64,000 nt of DNA from Episyrphus balteatus. Its lineage: Eukaryota; Arthropoda; Insecta; Diptera; Syrphidae. A program made the position numbers and the translations under genes. The notes beneath the pieces were generated by a model. That model saw nothing but the letters and a program-made list of their open reading frames with translations, did no database searches and was not told where the DNA came from. The DNA lies in assembly GCF_945859705.1 (NCBI RefSeq), contig NC_079134.1, forward strand, positions 13,867,545 through 13,931,544, written 5' to 3'. Of this stretch, positions 34,801 to 45,900 are shown one piece after another; the stretch's first letter is position 1; each line of letters begins with the position of its first letter.

Positions 34801-35202
34801 ACTTTACCAACCCCCTTTACCTCCTCTTGCCCTACCCAACCAACTTGATCTCTCTTCACAAAGAAGAACAAAAAGAAGAAAAATTCATAAAAATCGATAC
34901 GAACGAGATACTCGTATAACAAAATACCCCCTCTTACCCCTTCTACCCCTACCTCACCTATATTATTCACTGGATACAGTTACGCCTCACTAAATTTCCC
35001 ATCGAACACACTTCCTCAAAGATTAATATTTAAATTTTTGCCTCATTTTTTTTTCTGTGTGCTTTTTATTCCGGCGTGGCGGTAACGGAAATTGTTGGTA
35101 GGGGAGGTGGGGGTAAAATCAATAAAATAAATTCCTTTTGTAGATTGTGTGGAAATGGGAGGCACAGGTGTGTGCTTAAATCTCTGGTGTTGGAGGTTTT
35201 GT
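31801..35202. other. Non-coding stretch, no gene seen
   Basis: 31801-33750 is very AT-rich. At 33316-33335 there is a second copy of the conserved 20-mer 'tcactgtggtgtatgagtaa'. 33750-35100 is enriched in C and A with many 'acacac', 'cctacc' and 'ccccc' runs and looks like unique intronic or intergenic sequence. Frames at 34496-34848 and 34749-34970 have low-complexity content and no domain. Confidence 0.55.
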
Positions 35203-35451
35203 ATTGATTTCAGAGTTAACGATTCGATCGAATTCGCCTTCGCTTCGGTGGCACCGACAACCGACGACAACGATACCACTAGATATCCAGCAGCAAGCAC
35301 AGGCACACATGTGGCTTCCTCCACCATCATGGTCCACATGGATTTTCTCATTCATAACCTCCCTCCCCATCCCCTTTGGACGGTCGTGTTCGTCAGAGTG
35401 GGTTTTCGTTTCGGTCACATCGTAGTTATTTTGTCGACATTTTTGAATTAA
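35203..35451 (+). CDS. Possible host exon in GC-rich island
   Basis: A pyrimidine-containing acceptor-like 'ttttgtattgatttcag' ends at 35202. In phase 1 the following frame stays open to TAA at 35449-35451. It begins with residues VNDSIEFAFASVAPTT, then an Asp/Thr/Ser/Ala-rich part and a hydrophobic end. Codons in the first 50 residues end mainly in C or G, unlike the flanks. Against this, two other plus frames and two minus frames are also open across the island, there is no clear donor, and no domain is recognised. This may be a conserved non-coding or CpG-like island instead. Confidence 0.2.
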   Translation: MDFRVNDSIEFAFASVAPTTDDNDTTRYPAASTGTHVASSTIMVHMDFLIHNLPPHPLWTVVFVRVGFRFGHIVVILSTFLN

Positions 35452-37396
35452 TTAAAACTGCACGTAATAAATTCTTGTGCAACATACTTTGGTGTGAACG
35501 AAAGGAAAAAAAAAAGATTTTTTTTTTGTTTTGTCTTTGTTCCCAATATTTTCCCGTCGTTAGAAATATTAAAACGGCATAATTATTTTCCCATTAAAAA
35601 AAAAAGTTTTTTTTTGAGTTGTTTGTTCTTTTTTTTTGAAGAGGAGTTAGGATTTGTAGAGTCCTTTTGGTCCTGTGTTTTTTTATTTTTTTTTTTAATA
35701 TTCATTTTTTGTTCCTGTTTTTCAACTCAAAAAAACTTAGAAGTTCCGTTTTCTGGATGAGGAAGAGGATACTAATTAATGTTAACGATAAACTTTTCTC
35801 GAGAGAGAGCCAAGCGAGTGGGAGAGAAAATGTGGAAATGTGCATCAAGGAGGAGTCCTTTGTGTAGACATTTTTCTTCCTTTTTTTGAATGAATCTCTG
35901 GAATCATAAGAAAAGAGCATCTTAGAGGCGGCAAACGGCACGACGCACGCGGTAGTAGCTTGATGTTAAGGAAGATTGTGTTAGCAGAGGTGGAATTTTG
36001 TATAGTATACTTTTAGGCGGCAGCAAGTTGTGTGTTTTGTTTTGGCAGCATCCAGAGGAAGAAGGTACTTCTGCTACCGACACAACAACAGAAAAAAACA
36101 GCAACAATAGTAAAAAAAATATTAAAAAAAACTTTTTTATGAGTAATTTTCTCATCATTTCGTACTTAATCGTCTTTTGAAAGTACACTCGACGACGGTG
36201 ACGACGAACGATGACGACCGACCAAGACGACTTGAAAGCATTAAAAGAGGGGATCATTTTGATGTTGTGTAGATTCTCATCTTTAAGGAAAACAAAACCA
36301 TAAACAAAAAACTTTTAAAAAAAATTTAAGAGCTCAACGGGTTGTGTTTGTTTTTTTTTTTTTTTTTTTTGATTATTGTGGTTGTTTTGCCAATTATGTT
36401 CTTCAACTTCAACTAAAACTCAATGAAAGTAGTTTCTTGAACAACAATATGAATGTTGTTTCCTGGTTCACCCACAAATAAAATAAAAAAATTCTAAGAA
36501 AAATAGCTAAAATTTTTTTCAAAATGATTTATAGTTCGGAAGAAGATGTTACATTTTTTAACACCAGTCATGTTTTTCAATGTTTAAGAGACTCGAATTC
36601 TATTTGGTTAAATATATTTTCAATATTGGTAAAGTCTTTTATGTAAAAATATTTTTATTTTAAATAAAGAACAATCAGTTTTAAGCTCCAAAATATATAA
36701 TTCACGTTTGATTGTGACTTAGATAATTTTACGAATAAATGAAACTTTACCTAGGTAAGATATGAAATAAACGGGTATAAAATTAAATTTAAATTGAAGG
36801 CATATGTATATGCTGACTATTTTTTTTACCGTTTAAATTCGATTTTTTTTAACTTAAGCCAAAAAGCAGTAAAACACTGTACACATGAGAGCGACCAACG
36901 AATGAGCGCTCAAATGATATATTATGCATTTTGAAACAAAATGCGTTTCAACCAAAACTGGCTGTAATAGCAGCAAGCAAATTGAAGTTTAAATTTTTTA
37001 ACAAAAAAAAAAATGAGTCGTCAAAATTTTTTGTACCTACCACCAAATTGTTGTTAATTTGTACGACAGAATTTATTTTTTTTTCACAGTTTTTTTATTT
37101 TTAAAATTAAAAATAATTTTAATTTTTTTTACTTTTGTACTACATATTTAATCGAGATTTTGTTAAAAAAAATTATTTAGTCCAAAAAAAAAAAAATAAT
37201 AATAATAATTTCAAATTACATTTTTAAAAAATTTAAAAAGACTGAAAATTTGTTTATATAATAATCATGGTATGTCAACTTTAAATTATTAATAGCAAAA
37301 TAACTAGAGTAAGATTCCAAGAAAATCATATTAACCCATATTCAAAAAATTTATTTTTAATCCAAAAGACGCACGTTTTAAATTTTGTTTAACTAC
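35452..37396. other. Non-coding stretch, no gene seen
   Basis: Alternates poly-T/poly-A tracts (35510-35530, 35596-35640, 36351-36370) with a GC-richer island at 35750-36260 containing 'gacgacg' runs. Minus-strand frames such as 35922-36257 are homopolymer-driven. 36260-37396 is AT-rich with nothing recognisable. Confidence 0.55.
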
Positions 37397-37647
37397 AGGT
37401 CGTTTCAAATCAAAAGTCCCATGGAAAATTGAGCAAACATAAAAAAACTCATGCGCTCACAGGAGGGAAACATTTATGAGGCAGCTGTACTTTTTCTAAA
37501 ATTAAGATACAGTTATAAAGAACAGTTCTTGATATCGCTTTTTTAATTAGTTGATCCGTCTGTGAGATTCGCTGGGAAAGCCTCAGAAAGCGGAGGCAAG
37601 TCTCCCGGGCTTGCATCACTCCATATCTACGAGCAATACAAAAAAAA
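37397..37647 (+). repeat. Dispersed repeat R, split copy, left part
   Basis: Matches the first part of 31521-31800 block for block, ending at 'caatac' plus an A-run. It contains an extra stretch of roughly 30 bases (about 37461-37490) absent from the other copy. The match stops abruptly at the A-run and resumes at 41132. Confidence 0.75.
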
Positions 37648-37986
37648 GAGTGTGTGTACACATGTACACTCGACTGAAGTTATACTTCTCATTCAGTATA
37701 CATATATAAATGAATTTCATTTGATATTTTTAATTTCTATTATTAAATTAATTAATCCACACTTCGTTTTTTACATTTTTATCAAGTGAAAAATAAATTA
37801 ATTCTTTCATCCTCCTTGCGTCCATGTAGTTTTCAATTTATTCTGTGAAATTTACTCATGTTGTGCGGTTCAGAACGTACGGTATATGTTTAACGAAAGT
37901 AAATGAATTGCGCATAAAATGTGCGATATGGTAATTTTATGAGAATTGTGTGTGCTTCAGCACTAGTAGTAGCAATATGGAACTTG

Positions 37987-40571
37987 CAGGGTTGCTACAA
38001 AGCTCAAAAGTGAGCTGAGCTCAGCTCGCAGCTCAGCTCAAAGGAGAATGGGCAAGTTTGTATGAAACGTGGACGTTACGCGGCCAGGAATGAATTTGTT
38101 ATTTTTTGATGTAATTAAGGTTTACATATATTGTGCAGAAGTTTTATCCCTGTGACGTATTTCAATAACGGATAAAATGCATTTTTGCATTTAACACTTT
38201 ATATATGTCTCAATGTTATAACTCAATTGTGTATTTTAAGTGCAAAATATTATTTTCTGTCATTTTCCCTGAGTCTGAAGACCTTTATCTTGAATATCCA
38301 ACCACTAGGACCCAAACTATAAGCATTTTAAAACAACAAATTCAAGCCTATTTTTAGAGTTTTGTTGTTCAATTTTTTGTTACTTTGAATTGTTTGAAAA
38401 CTTTCGAACCTGAAATGGTTATCTTAAAAATCTTATATTATGAGTTCTATTGGTCGGATTTTCAAGATTAATGTCTTCATGCTCAGGGAAAATGACAGAG
38501 CATCATATTTTATATTCCATATAAAAATATAAATCAGTTTTTCCTTCATACATTGAACAATGCAATAACAATATTAATACTGCATTATCTTGCATTCTTA
38601 ACGCAATACAGCGAAACGTCCATAGTAAAAGTTTTTCCTGGGCTATAATTCTTTCATTTGATACCAATTTTATTGATGGCCGCTCAACGTCCAAAATGCC
38701 CATTCTCCTTTTGAGCTAGCTCACTTTTGAGATAGGTATGTACCATAGCTCAACTCATTTGAGCTGAGCTGAAAGTGAGCTGAGCTGATGGTTGAGCTGA
38801 GCTGTTGGGTGAGCTAAGGTAAAGTGAGCTGAGCTGAGCTGTGATGGGTGAGAGGATACATTGATTTTTATTTGGAAAGTATAATGAAATATGAAGATAT
38901 TTTAAAATTTTATAAAACACCATAGCTTAAGATGTTTGGTTCTAGTTATTAATGGAAATATTTTAACACATAGTTATTTTTATAAATAAGACAGATAATT
39001 TTTCGTGATCTTTTCTCTTGGTGTTTTTGATAGTAAATATATTTCTATTTTTTTAGTAAAATATTTATTTTTTTATCATAAAAAAAAAATTCCGGTACAA
39101 TCCGGTTTTTCGATTTTTTTTCAAAATTCCGAGAAAATCGCGTTTGAAAGTTGGGGTAAAATTTTTTTTTTTCGAAAAATCCCCGTATCTTTGAACGCTC
39201 CTGGAAGCTAAACCGCTTCAGAGCAATTTTTAGGAGTGATGCTAAATGATAGCTTGTGTCATAGGCCTACGCTTTGCACATTGTCAGATTTTTAAAAAAT
39301 CGCCTTCCATGTTAAACCGCCACATCATGCCTATTTTTTCAGAATCGTGCCTATTTTTTTTTTACTTTTAAGTTCTCCCGGTTTGAGAACGCGTGGACCT
39401 ACAGGAATGGGAGTTGTACCCAAATGTAGGTTAGAGTCCCCGCTATCTTTTGGCATCAAAAATTTTATTTTCATTTTCTTTAAAATTCCGCGATATAGGC
39501 GTTGGAACGCTTTGATCTAGAGACAGGGGAGTGGTGCCATATGAAAGCTTATATTCTCAGCTAGCCGATAGTGGTATAATCCGGTTTTTCGATTTTTTTC
39601 AAAATTCCGAGAAAATCGCGTTTGAAAGTTAGGGTAAAATTTTTTTTCGAAAAATCCCCGAATCTTTGAACGCTCATGGAAGCTAAACCGCTTGAGAGCA
39701 ATTTTTTGGAGTGATGCCAAATGATAGCTTGTGTCATGGGCCTACGCTTTGCACATTGTCAGATTTTTAAAAAATCGCCTTCCATGTTAAACCGCCACAT
39801 CATGCCTATTTTTTCAGAATCGTGCCTATTTTTTTTTTTACTTTTAAGTTCTCCCGGTTTGAGAACGCGTGGACCTACAGGAATGGCAGTTGTACCCAAA
39901 TGTAGGTTAGAGTCCCCGCTATCTTTTGGCATCAAAAATTTTATTTTCATTTTCTTCAAAATTCCGCGATATAGGCGTTGGAACGCTTTGATCTAGAGAC
40001 AGGGGAGTGGTGCCATATGAAAGCTTATATTCTCAGCTAGCCGATAGTGGTATAATCCGGTTTTTCGATTTTTTTCAAAATTCCGAGAAAATCGCGTTTG
40101 AAAGTTGGGGTAAATTTTTTTTTCGAAAAATCCCCGAATCTTTGAACGCTCCTGGAAGCTAAACCGCTTGAGAGCAATTTTTGGGAGTGATGCCCAATGA
40201 TAGCTTGTGTCATGGGCCTACGCTTTGCACATTCTCAGATTTTTAAAAAATCATCTTCCATGTTAAACCGCCACATCATACCTATTTTTTCAGAATCGGG
40301 CTTAACTTTTTTTTTACCTTTAAGTTCACCCGGTTTGAGAACGAGTGCACTACAGGGATGGGAGTTGTACCCAAATGTAGGTTAGAGTCCTCGCTACCTT
40401 TTGGCATCAAAAAATTTTTTTTCATTTTTTTCAAAATTCCGAGATATAGGCGTTGGAAGTTGGGGCGCTCACTTTCAGCTCAGCTCACTTTCTGCTCAGC
40501 ACAAATGAGCTTAGCTATGGTACCTAGCTCAAATTTGAGCTGAGCTGAAATGTGAGCTTTTTGCAACCCTG
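37987..40571. mobile_element. hAT-type element with 'agctc' subterminal arrays
   Basis: The left end is CAGGGTTGCTACAAAGCTCA and the right end, reversed, is CAGGGTTGCAAAAAGCTCAC. The flanking 8-mers ggaacttg (37979-37986) and gcaacttg (40572-40579) match at seven of eight positions, as expected for an aged hAT target duplication. Dense 'gagctgagctc' arrays occupy 38000-38045, 38710-38860 and 40468-40560. The segment 'aaaggagaatgggca' at 38040-38054 is inverted at 38697-38711. There is no transposase frame. Most of the right half is the triple tandem repeat described separately. Confidence 0.75.
39091..40462 (+). repeat. Three tandem copies of a ~477-bp unit
   Basis: Units begin 'tccggtttttcgatt' at 39101, 39580 and 40056, giving periods of 479 and 476. 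Every unit carries 'gagaaaatcgcgtttgaaag', 'tgatagcttgtgtcat', 'taaaccgccacatcat' and 'cccaaatgtaggttagagtc'. The third unit is truncated at about 40462 and more diverged (for example 'acgagtgcac' in place of 'acgcgtggac'). Frames of 60-90 residues on both strands within the units repeat with the unit and carry no domain. I regard them as incidental. Confidence 0.9.
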
Positions 40572-41003
40572 GCAACTTGCCACATGGAAATTACCACATG
40601 CAACTTGCCACACGCAACTTGCCACACGCAACTTGCCACATACAACTTGCCACATGCAACTTGCCACATACGACTTGCCACATGCAACTTGCCACATGAA
40701 ACATGTAACTTGCAACGTGTTGTGTGTTTTATGTTTGCCGTACTGCGGCGTACTGCATTTTTAAATACTTGCCACATGCAACTTGCCACATGTAACTTGC
40801 CACATGCAACTTGCCACACGCAACTTGCCACATGCAACTTGCCACACGCAACTTGCCACATACAACTTGCCACATGCAACTTGCCACATGCAACTTGCCA
40901 CATACGACTTGCCACATGCAACTTGCCACATGAAATATGTAACTTGCAACGTGTTGTGTGTTTTATGTTTGCCGTACTGCGGCGTACTGCATTTTTAAAT
41001 ACT
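40572..41003 (+). repeat. 14-bp minisatellite in a higher-order repeat
   Basis: The unit is close to 'caacttgccacatg' with variable positions (cacg, tacg, taca). Two blocks, 40572-40692 and 40770-40930, are each followed by the same spacer of about 75 bp that contains 'acgtgttgtgtgttttatgt' and 'gccgtactgcggcgtactgc'. This gives a higher-order period of about 234 bp. Because the unit lacks stop codons, long open frames arise on both strands (up to about 156 residues, repeats such as 'CNLPHATCH'). They are a by-product and not a gene. The units are not separated by unique spacers, so this is not a CRISPR array. Confidence 0.92.
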
Positions 41004-41131
41004 AAAGTACTGCCTACTCTAAAGGTGAAACGACAGCCCTGCTACCCAGGGTGATCGCGTCATAATCCCTTTGACATTCTTGTCAAAAAGTAAATTTTCA
41101 TACCCACCCTCCCATAAGAAGTATAACTTCA

Positions 41132-41194
41132 AAAAGCATACAATTATTTGATAATTTATCATTTGAAAGCAGTCGGGATAACTTTACCGAATAT
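41132..41194 (+). repeat. Dispersed repeat R, split copy, right part
   Basis: 'gcatacaattatttgataat' through 'gggataactttaccgaatat' matches 31738-31800, completing the repeat interrupted at 37647. Confidence 0.7.
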
Positions 41195-42471
41195 GTATGT
41201 GTTTCCTTAACTCATGCAGTGGTGTTTTATTTAAAATAATTCAAAAAATTACTTATTTCTAAGGCACAACATAAGCTTTTGATTATGGTTAAATAAATAA
41301 TTTTTTTAAACTCAGTTAGTTTTTTTACAACTACTACTACCTAAATATTTTTAATTTAAAAAAAAAAATAAAGAAACATGTTTATGTTGATTTTGTTTTA
41401 AGCAAAATATTTGTTTTAATACAAACTCCATTAAATAATAATTTTTAATCCAACTCCGTACCTTTTTGGTTTACAAAGAAGGTTTTTTGTTCAAAATTCC
41501 AATCGATGCAGAAAATTAAATGGTATAATTTGTTACAGTTAAAAAAAAAAAATATTTGTTTGAATTTGTGGAACCGAATATTCCGACAATGTTTCAAACA
41601 GAAAAGAACGTTTTTGTTTAAGTTAACTTTTGAGAAAATATCCCCTAATTCCACAAGTTTTTTTTTTTTGTCGTTGAAGATTTTTTGTCTTGTCACTAAT
41701 ACCTACTATAAAATTGTTCTTAGTAATATTAATTAATATAATTAAATTATTTTTTATATATAAACATTAAATTTTAAAAATAGTGGTTAATTTTTTTTTT
41801 TTAATTTTAAAGTGTTAGTTTTAAAAATACAACTACTAACTGATTTAGATGAAATAAGTACTTAAATTTAAATAGTTAAGCCATAGAAGCATATTATACA
41901 TGCATGGAATATTTTGCGAAAGCATAAGCAAAGCAGAACCAAAAATAAGCAATAAACGTGAATAAAAATATATTAAAAGTGTTTTCATTACTCATTAATT
42001 AGACAGAACTCTTTTAACTCTAATGGGAAATGCCTCTTTAATATGAAGTTCACACGGTAATATCTCTTCTATAACTACACATACAATTTTCAAAAAAAAA
42101 AAACAACACTTGGATGGTATGCGTTTGGCCCAGGTCCCAGATAATATTACCTTATCTACTTTGTGGGAAACATTTTTCAACTTTTGAAGAACTGTTAGAC
42201 CTACAGATGTTGCGCTGAAACTATAGAAAATTTTAATTTCTTTAACTGGTCTAGTGACTTTTTCACTTTTAACAAAACGTCGGTTTAATCCACGTTATGC
42301 TAAATAAAATATGTTCGACAGTTAATTTGTTCTTTGTTTTAGACTATAAGTCAAGCGAATGGGAATAATATATTCAAAATTTGAACTACTGTAAATCGCT
42401 TTTATGTGGATCTTAATGTTTAATCCAACGTTATGGTTTGTTTATTTAAGTAAAATAATATGTACTATGTA
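41195..42471. other. AT-rich non-coding stretch, no gene seen
   Basis: Open frames at 41445-41736 overlap on opposite strands and are rich in Lys/Phe/Asn from homopolymers. No repeat partner was noticed. Confidence 0.55.
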
Positions 42472-42973
42472 CAGGGTTGTAAGAAATCATTTTTTTGCAA
42501 TTTGTTTTCCATTACAATTAAAAAAAAATTCAATGCAAAATGTGTGCATTAAATATTATTTTTTTTTAAATGCAAGTCGAATTTTTTACAATTTTAACTA
42601 TTTGGCCTTACAAAAGCTATTTCAACTATAATATTGACATGAATTTAAGGCCAAATAGTCAAAATTGTAAGAAATTAAAAAAAAAAATATTTAATGCACA
42701 CATTTTGCATTGAAATTTTTTTTTAGAAAAAAATTTTTTTATTTGTAATAAAAGTTTTTTTTAATGCAAGATATTTTTATTTGCAATAAAAATTTTATTT
42801 TCAAAAAAAAATATTTTTCAGTTGCAACAGCATTTGCTTTTAATGGAAAATTTTTTTTGTTTACAATACCTAAATAATTTTTTGTTTAATGCAATTTTTT
42901 TTTCATTTGCAATATAGATTTTTTTTTTAAATTTCAAATTCATTGTTTTTAAATTGATATTTTTGCAACTCTG
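42472..42973. mobile_element. hAT-like MITE with large internal hairpin
   Basis: The left end is CAGGGTTGTAAGAAATC; the right end, reversed, is CAGAGTTGCAAAAATATC. The 502-bp body contains an imperfect inverted repeat, about 42524-42608 against 42646-42724, sharing 'atgcaaaatgtgtgcattaa' and 'actatttggcctta'. The loop is only about 37 bp. The remainder is 'ttgcaataaaaa'-type AT-rich repeats. Flanking 8-mers do not match convincingly, so the hAT label rests on the CAGRGTTG ends. Confidence 0.55.
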
Positions 42974-45900
42974 TAACTATTATAATAATTTCGAACATTA
43001 TCAAAATATTATTTTATTTTTGTATTATTATTATGTTACTAAGCAATTATTAGAAACTATTTAAATTATTTTAAAAAGCTTAAATAAATCTGCATATGAA
43101 GCAAGTATGTACAAACATGCGAACAACTCATGCATTTTATTAAGAAAGCGTAACCTTTTTTGGCGCGTTATACACAAAAAATCTAAACCAAATCCAAACT
43201 TTCATTTAAGCAGCCAGTTTGAAACTTTTTGCTTTGTATATTTCCTTTTGACAAATAGACATTTTATCAGTTTTTTCATTTCTTCCCAAATTATTTTTTT
43301 TTTTTTATAAAGATAGTTTTTAATATGATTTTTAAGTTGTACCTAATAATATTTTCAGTTAAAGTAACTTTCTATTTATAAATTTAGAAAAAAATTGACA
43401 AGTACCATTTATTGAACAAAATTATTTTTCCATTTTCAAAAACTAAACAAAATATTACAAGTAAATAACATTTTGTATGAGATTGTTTTGTTTAATTTTT
43501 ACAAGTTAAAAATATTTAACATATCCGATTTACAATTTGATATTTCAAAATAAATATTGAAATACAATTATCAGTTACTGAGTATATAATGGCGTATTTA
43601 CTAATTTAATATTGCATTTAAATATTGCTTTTTTTAAAATTTCATTTAATATTAAAAAGAAAATATTTAACAAATATTTTACTTGTAAAAAAGTTATAAG
43701 TTAGATAAATAAATTGTTTTACAAAGTCCGTTTCAAGTTTTGACCAGAATTTTAACCGAATCAAATTTTTTAAACGTTTTTTTTTTTTAACTGTCAAAGG
43801 TCTTAACATGTGTTTCCATTAATAAGATACATTTTTGGCTGAATGTTCTTTAAGCATATTATAATTTTTTTCAGTGTGTTCTTTTTTTTTATGTATTAAA
43901 CCCCTGTCCTCACAAAATTAAAAATTCGTCATTCTTTTAAGAGACTAATGATGAATAATTATATTCACATTTCTGTCATTTGTTTTCTAATAAAATTTGA
44001 AGAAATGACAACTTTCAATAATAATGTTATTTCTAATAATATTTATGAACAATTTCCATAATAAGAAAATAAAGATCAGAGCATATGTTTTAATAGTTTA
44101 AATTTTTTACATTAAATAAAAGAGATAATTCCAAGAATTTTTATTCCATTATTATATTTTCGTTCACAAGGTCGGACCTTTTTTATAACCTTGCACTTCA
44201 GTACACACTTATCTTACCCTCCACTATTGAAGATATTATCTCTTTAAACAAAACCCATTCAAAAAACAATCACCTTCATAACTCTTAAAAAAAGTTGTTG
44301 TCAACACAACTCACCATTGCCATTAACATTATTTTCAAAACATTTCCCTCTCCCTACCTTCCCACATTGATATTTGTCCGGTATATGTACGTATCCATAC
44401 AAAACATCCTAAACAATAGGTTTATAGGTACGTCCTTAAAATTCCACTTATACACGTGATACGCCTCAATAAACAAAGCCCCCCTCTCCACCACCACCAT
44501 TCATAGAATCCCGAATCGCCCTAGCTGGCTGGTATCCGTATTTGATACCTTCAAACAACGTTTAACTCAACTCACTCTGCGCTTTGCTCTGCTCTGCTGC
44601 CTACTAATCCCAACTTAATTCCCAGCAGGCAACCCAATTCCGGCGTACATACATAAATCCGGTGGGAAATTGCGTAATCCTCCAAACACAGCAAATACTC
44701 ATATATATACATATATCCCCGCCCCCCTTCCATCCCTCTGACCCTCATCGCCAGCCATATCATACCCCCCCTCTTCAATACCCTTGGCCCGTATAATCAG
44801 CATAAATTCATATGAATAGCACCAGAAAGGACTCTACCTATACGACCGACCAAGGAGATTGGCAAGAGTATATCCCCGCAACACATTCAGGCATAGCAAA
44901 ATTTAACTCTGCTATATTTTTGTTATAAGAAAAACCATGAAAACGAGGTAAAATCTCTGCCACAAACGGCCAATTCAAATCAAATATTCACCTGAACTGT
45001 GTGAAGAGTCAGCAGAAGAAGACGAAGAATCTCTCTATACGAATCAGGATCAAAATTCAGGAGCAGGAGCAAAGAGCTGGCTGAAGCTAAACTCAAGTAC
45101 TCTGATGTGATGCTGTTGATGTTGTTGCTGTTGTTGTTGTTGTTGTTGCTGGCTGTCAACTTTAGACGTCTTCAGAGTTGAGTGTAGTACCACTTTAGTA
45201 ATTTATTCCCTCTGCCTCTTATGCATAGCATATAATATGCAAAATACAAAAGTACATATGTGTGTTTTTGCGGGCTAAGAGTGGGAGTGGGTGGTAGTGT
45301 GTGTGTGTGTGTTTTTCTATCTTATCCTACATGCAGTCCTAGAATTTTTACTTATTTTATTTTTTTTTTCAATTTTTTTTTTTTTTTTTTTTTTGTTTTC
45401 GTTGCACTGTGCACAGTCACAAAATATATAAAAATGTGAAGTGATGAACGAGGACGATGATGACGATGTATAAGGATGACGAGAACGACAACCGAAGAAC
45501 CAAGAGAACCCCGACAACGAGGACGCGAAGCTAATGGAATTCACACGCTTATCCTTTTTTTTTTTTTGAATTTTTATTTCATTTTTAGCCTTTTATCTAG
45601 ATGTGATTTTTCTAAAAGGATTTCACACACATGAATCCCCTTGGGGATTTAATATTGAAATGCAAAAGACACTATGCACACTTAACACTTTTGCACCGTG
45701 TTACATGGCAGAAGCTTTCAAAACGTTATCCTCTCTAGACGAAATTGAAAAAAATATTTTTTTTTTTTACAAAAAAAAAAAAAAAAATTAAAAAAAAAAA
45801 TTATAATTTAGAAACTTCACGTTTATCCTTTTTTTTCTGCCCCAATAGGCTGCACACAAGGATTCACATAATCTCACAATGGCTCACTCAAATTGAATAA

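Larger units (their letters stand above)
37648..41131. mobile_element. 3.48-kb composite insertion into repeat R
   Basis: Comparison with the uninterrupted copy at 31521-31800 defines both junctions. Near the junctions lies a perfect 15-bp inverted pair, tgaagttatacttct at 37675-37689 and agaagtataacttca at 41117-41131. This sequence is itself almost palindromic. The left member lies about 27 bp inside the left junction, so the exact terminus is uncertain. The insertion contains a hAT-type element (37987-40571) and a minisatellite (40572-41003). The superfamily of the outer element is not determined. Confidence 0.65.

Noticed and set aside
39721..40543. 60-90-residue ORFs in the 477-bp units
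   Set aside because: They recur because the DNA unit recurs; both strands are open, no domain is present, and unit 3 breaks or shifts them.
40572..41003. CRISPR-like array
   Set aside because: Units are contiguous 14-mers without unique spacers, and the genome is eukaryotic in character.
40529..41054. Long open frames on both strands (130-156 residues) with repeating 'CNLPHATCH' or 'MWQVACGKLHVAS' peptides
   Set aside because: They are translations of the 14-bp minisatellite, which lacks stop codons in most frames; open in several frames on both strands, with no start context or domain.
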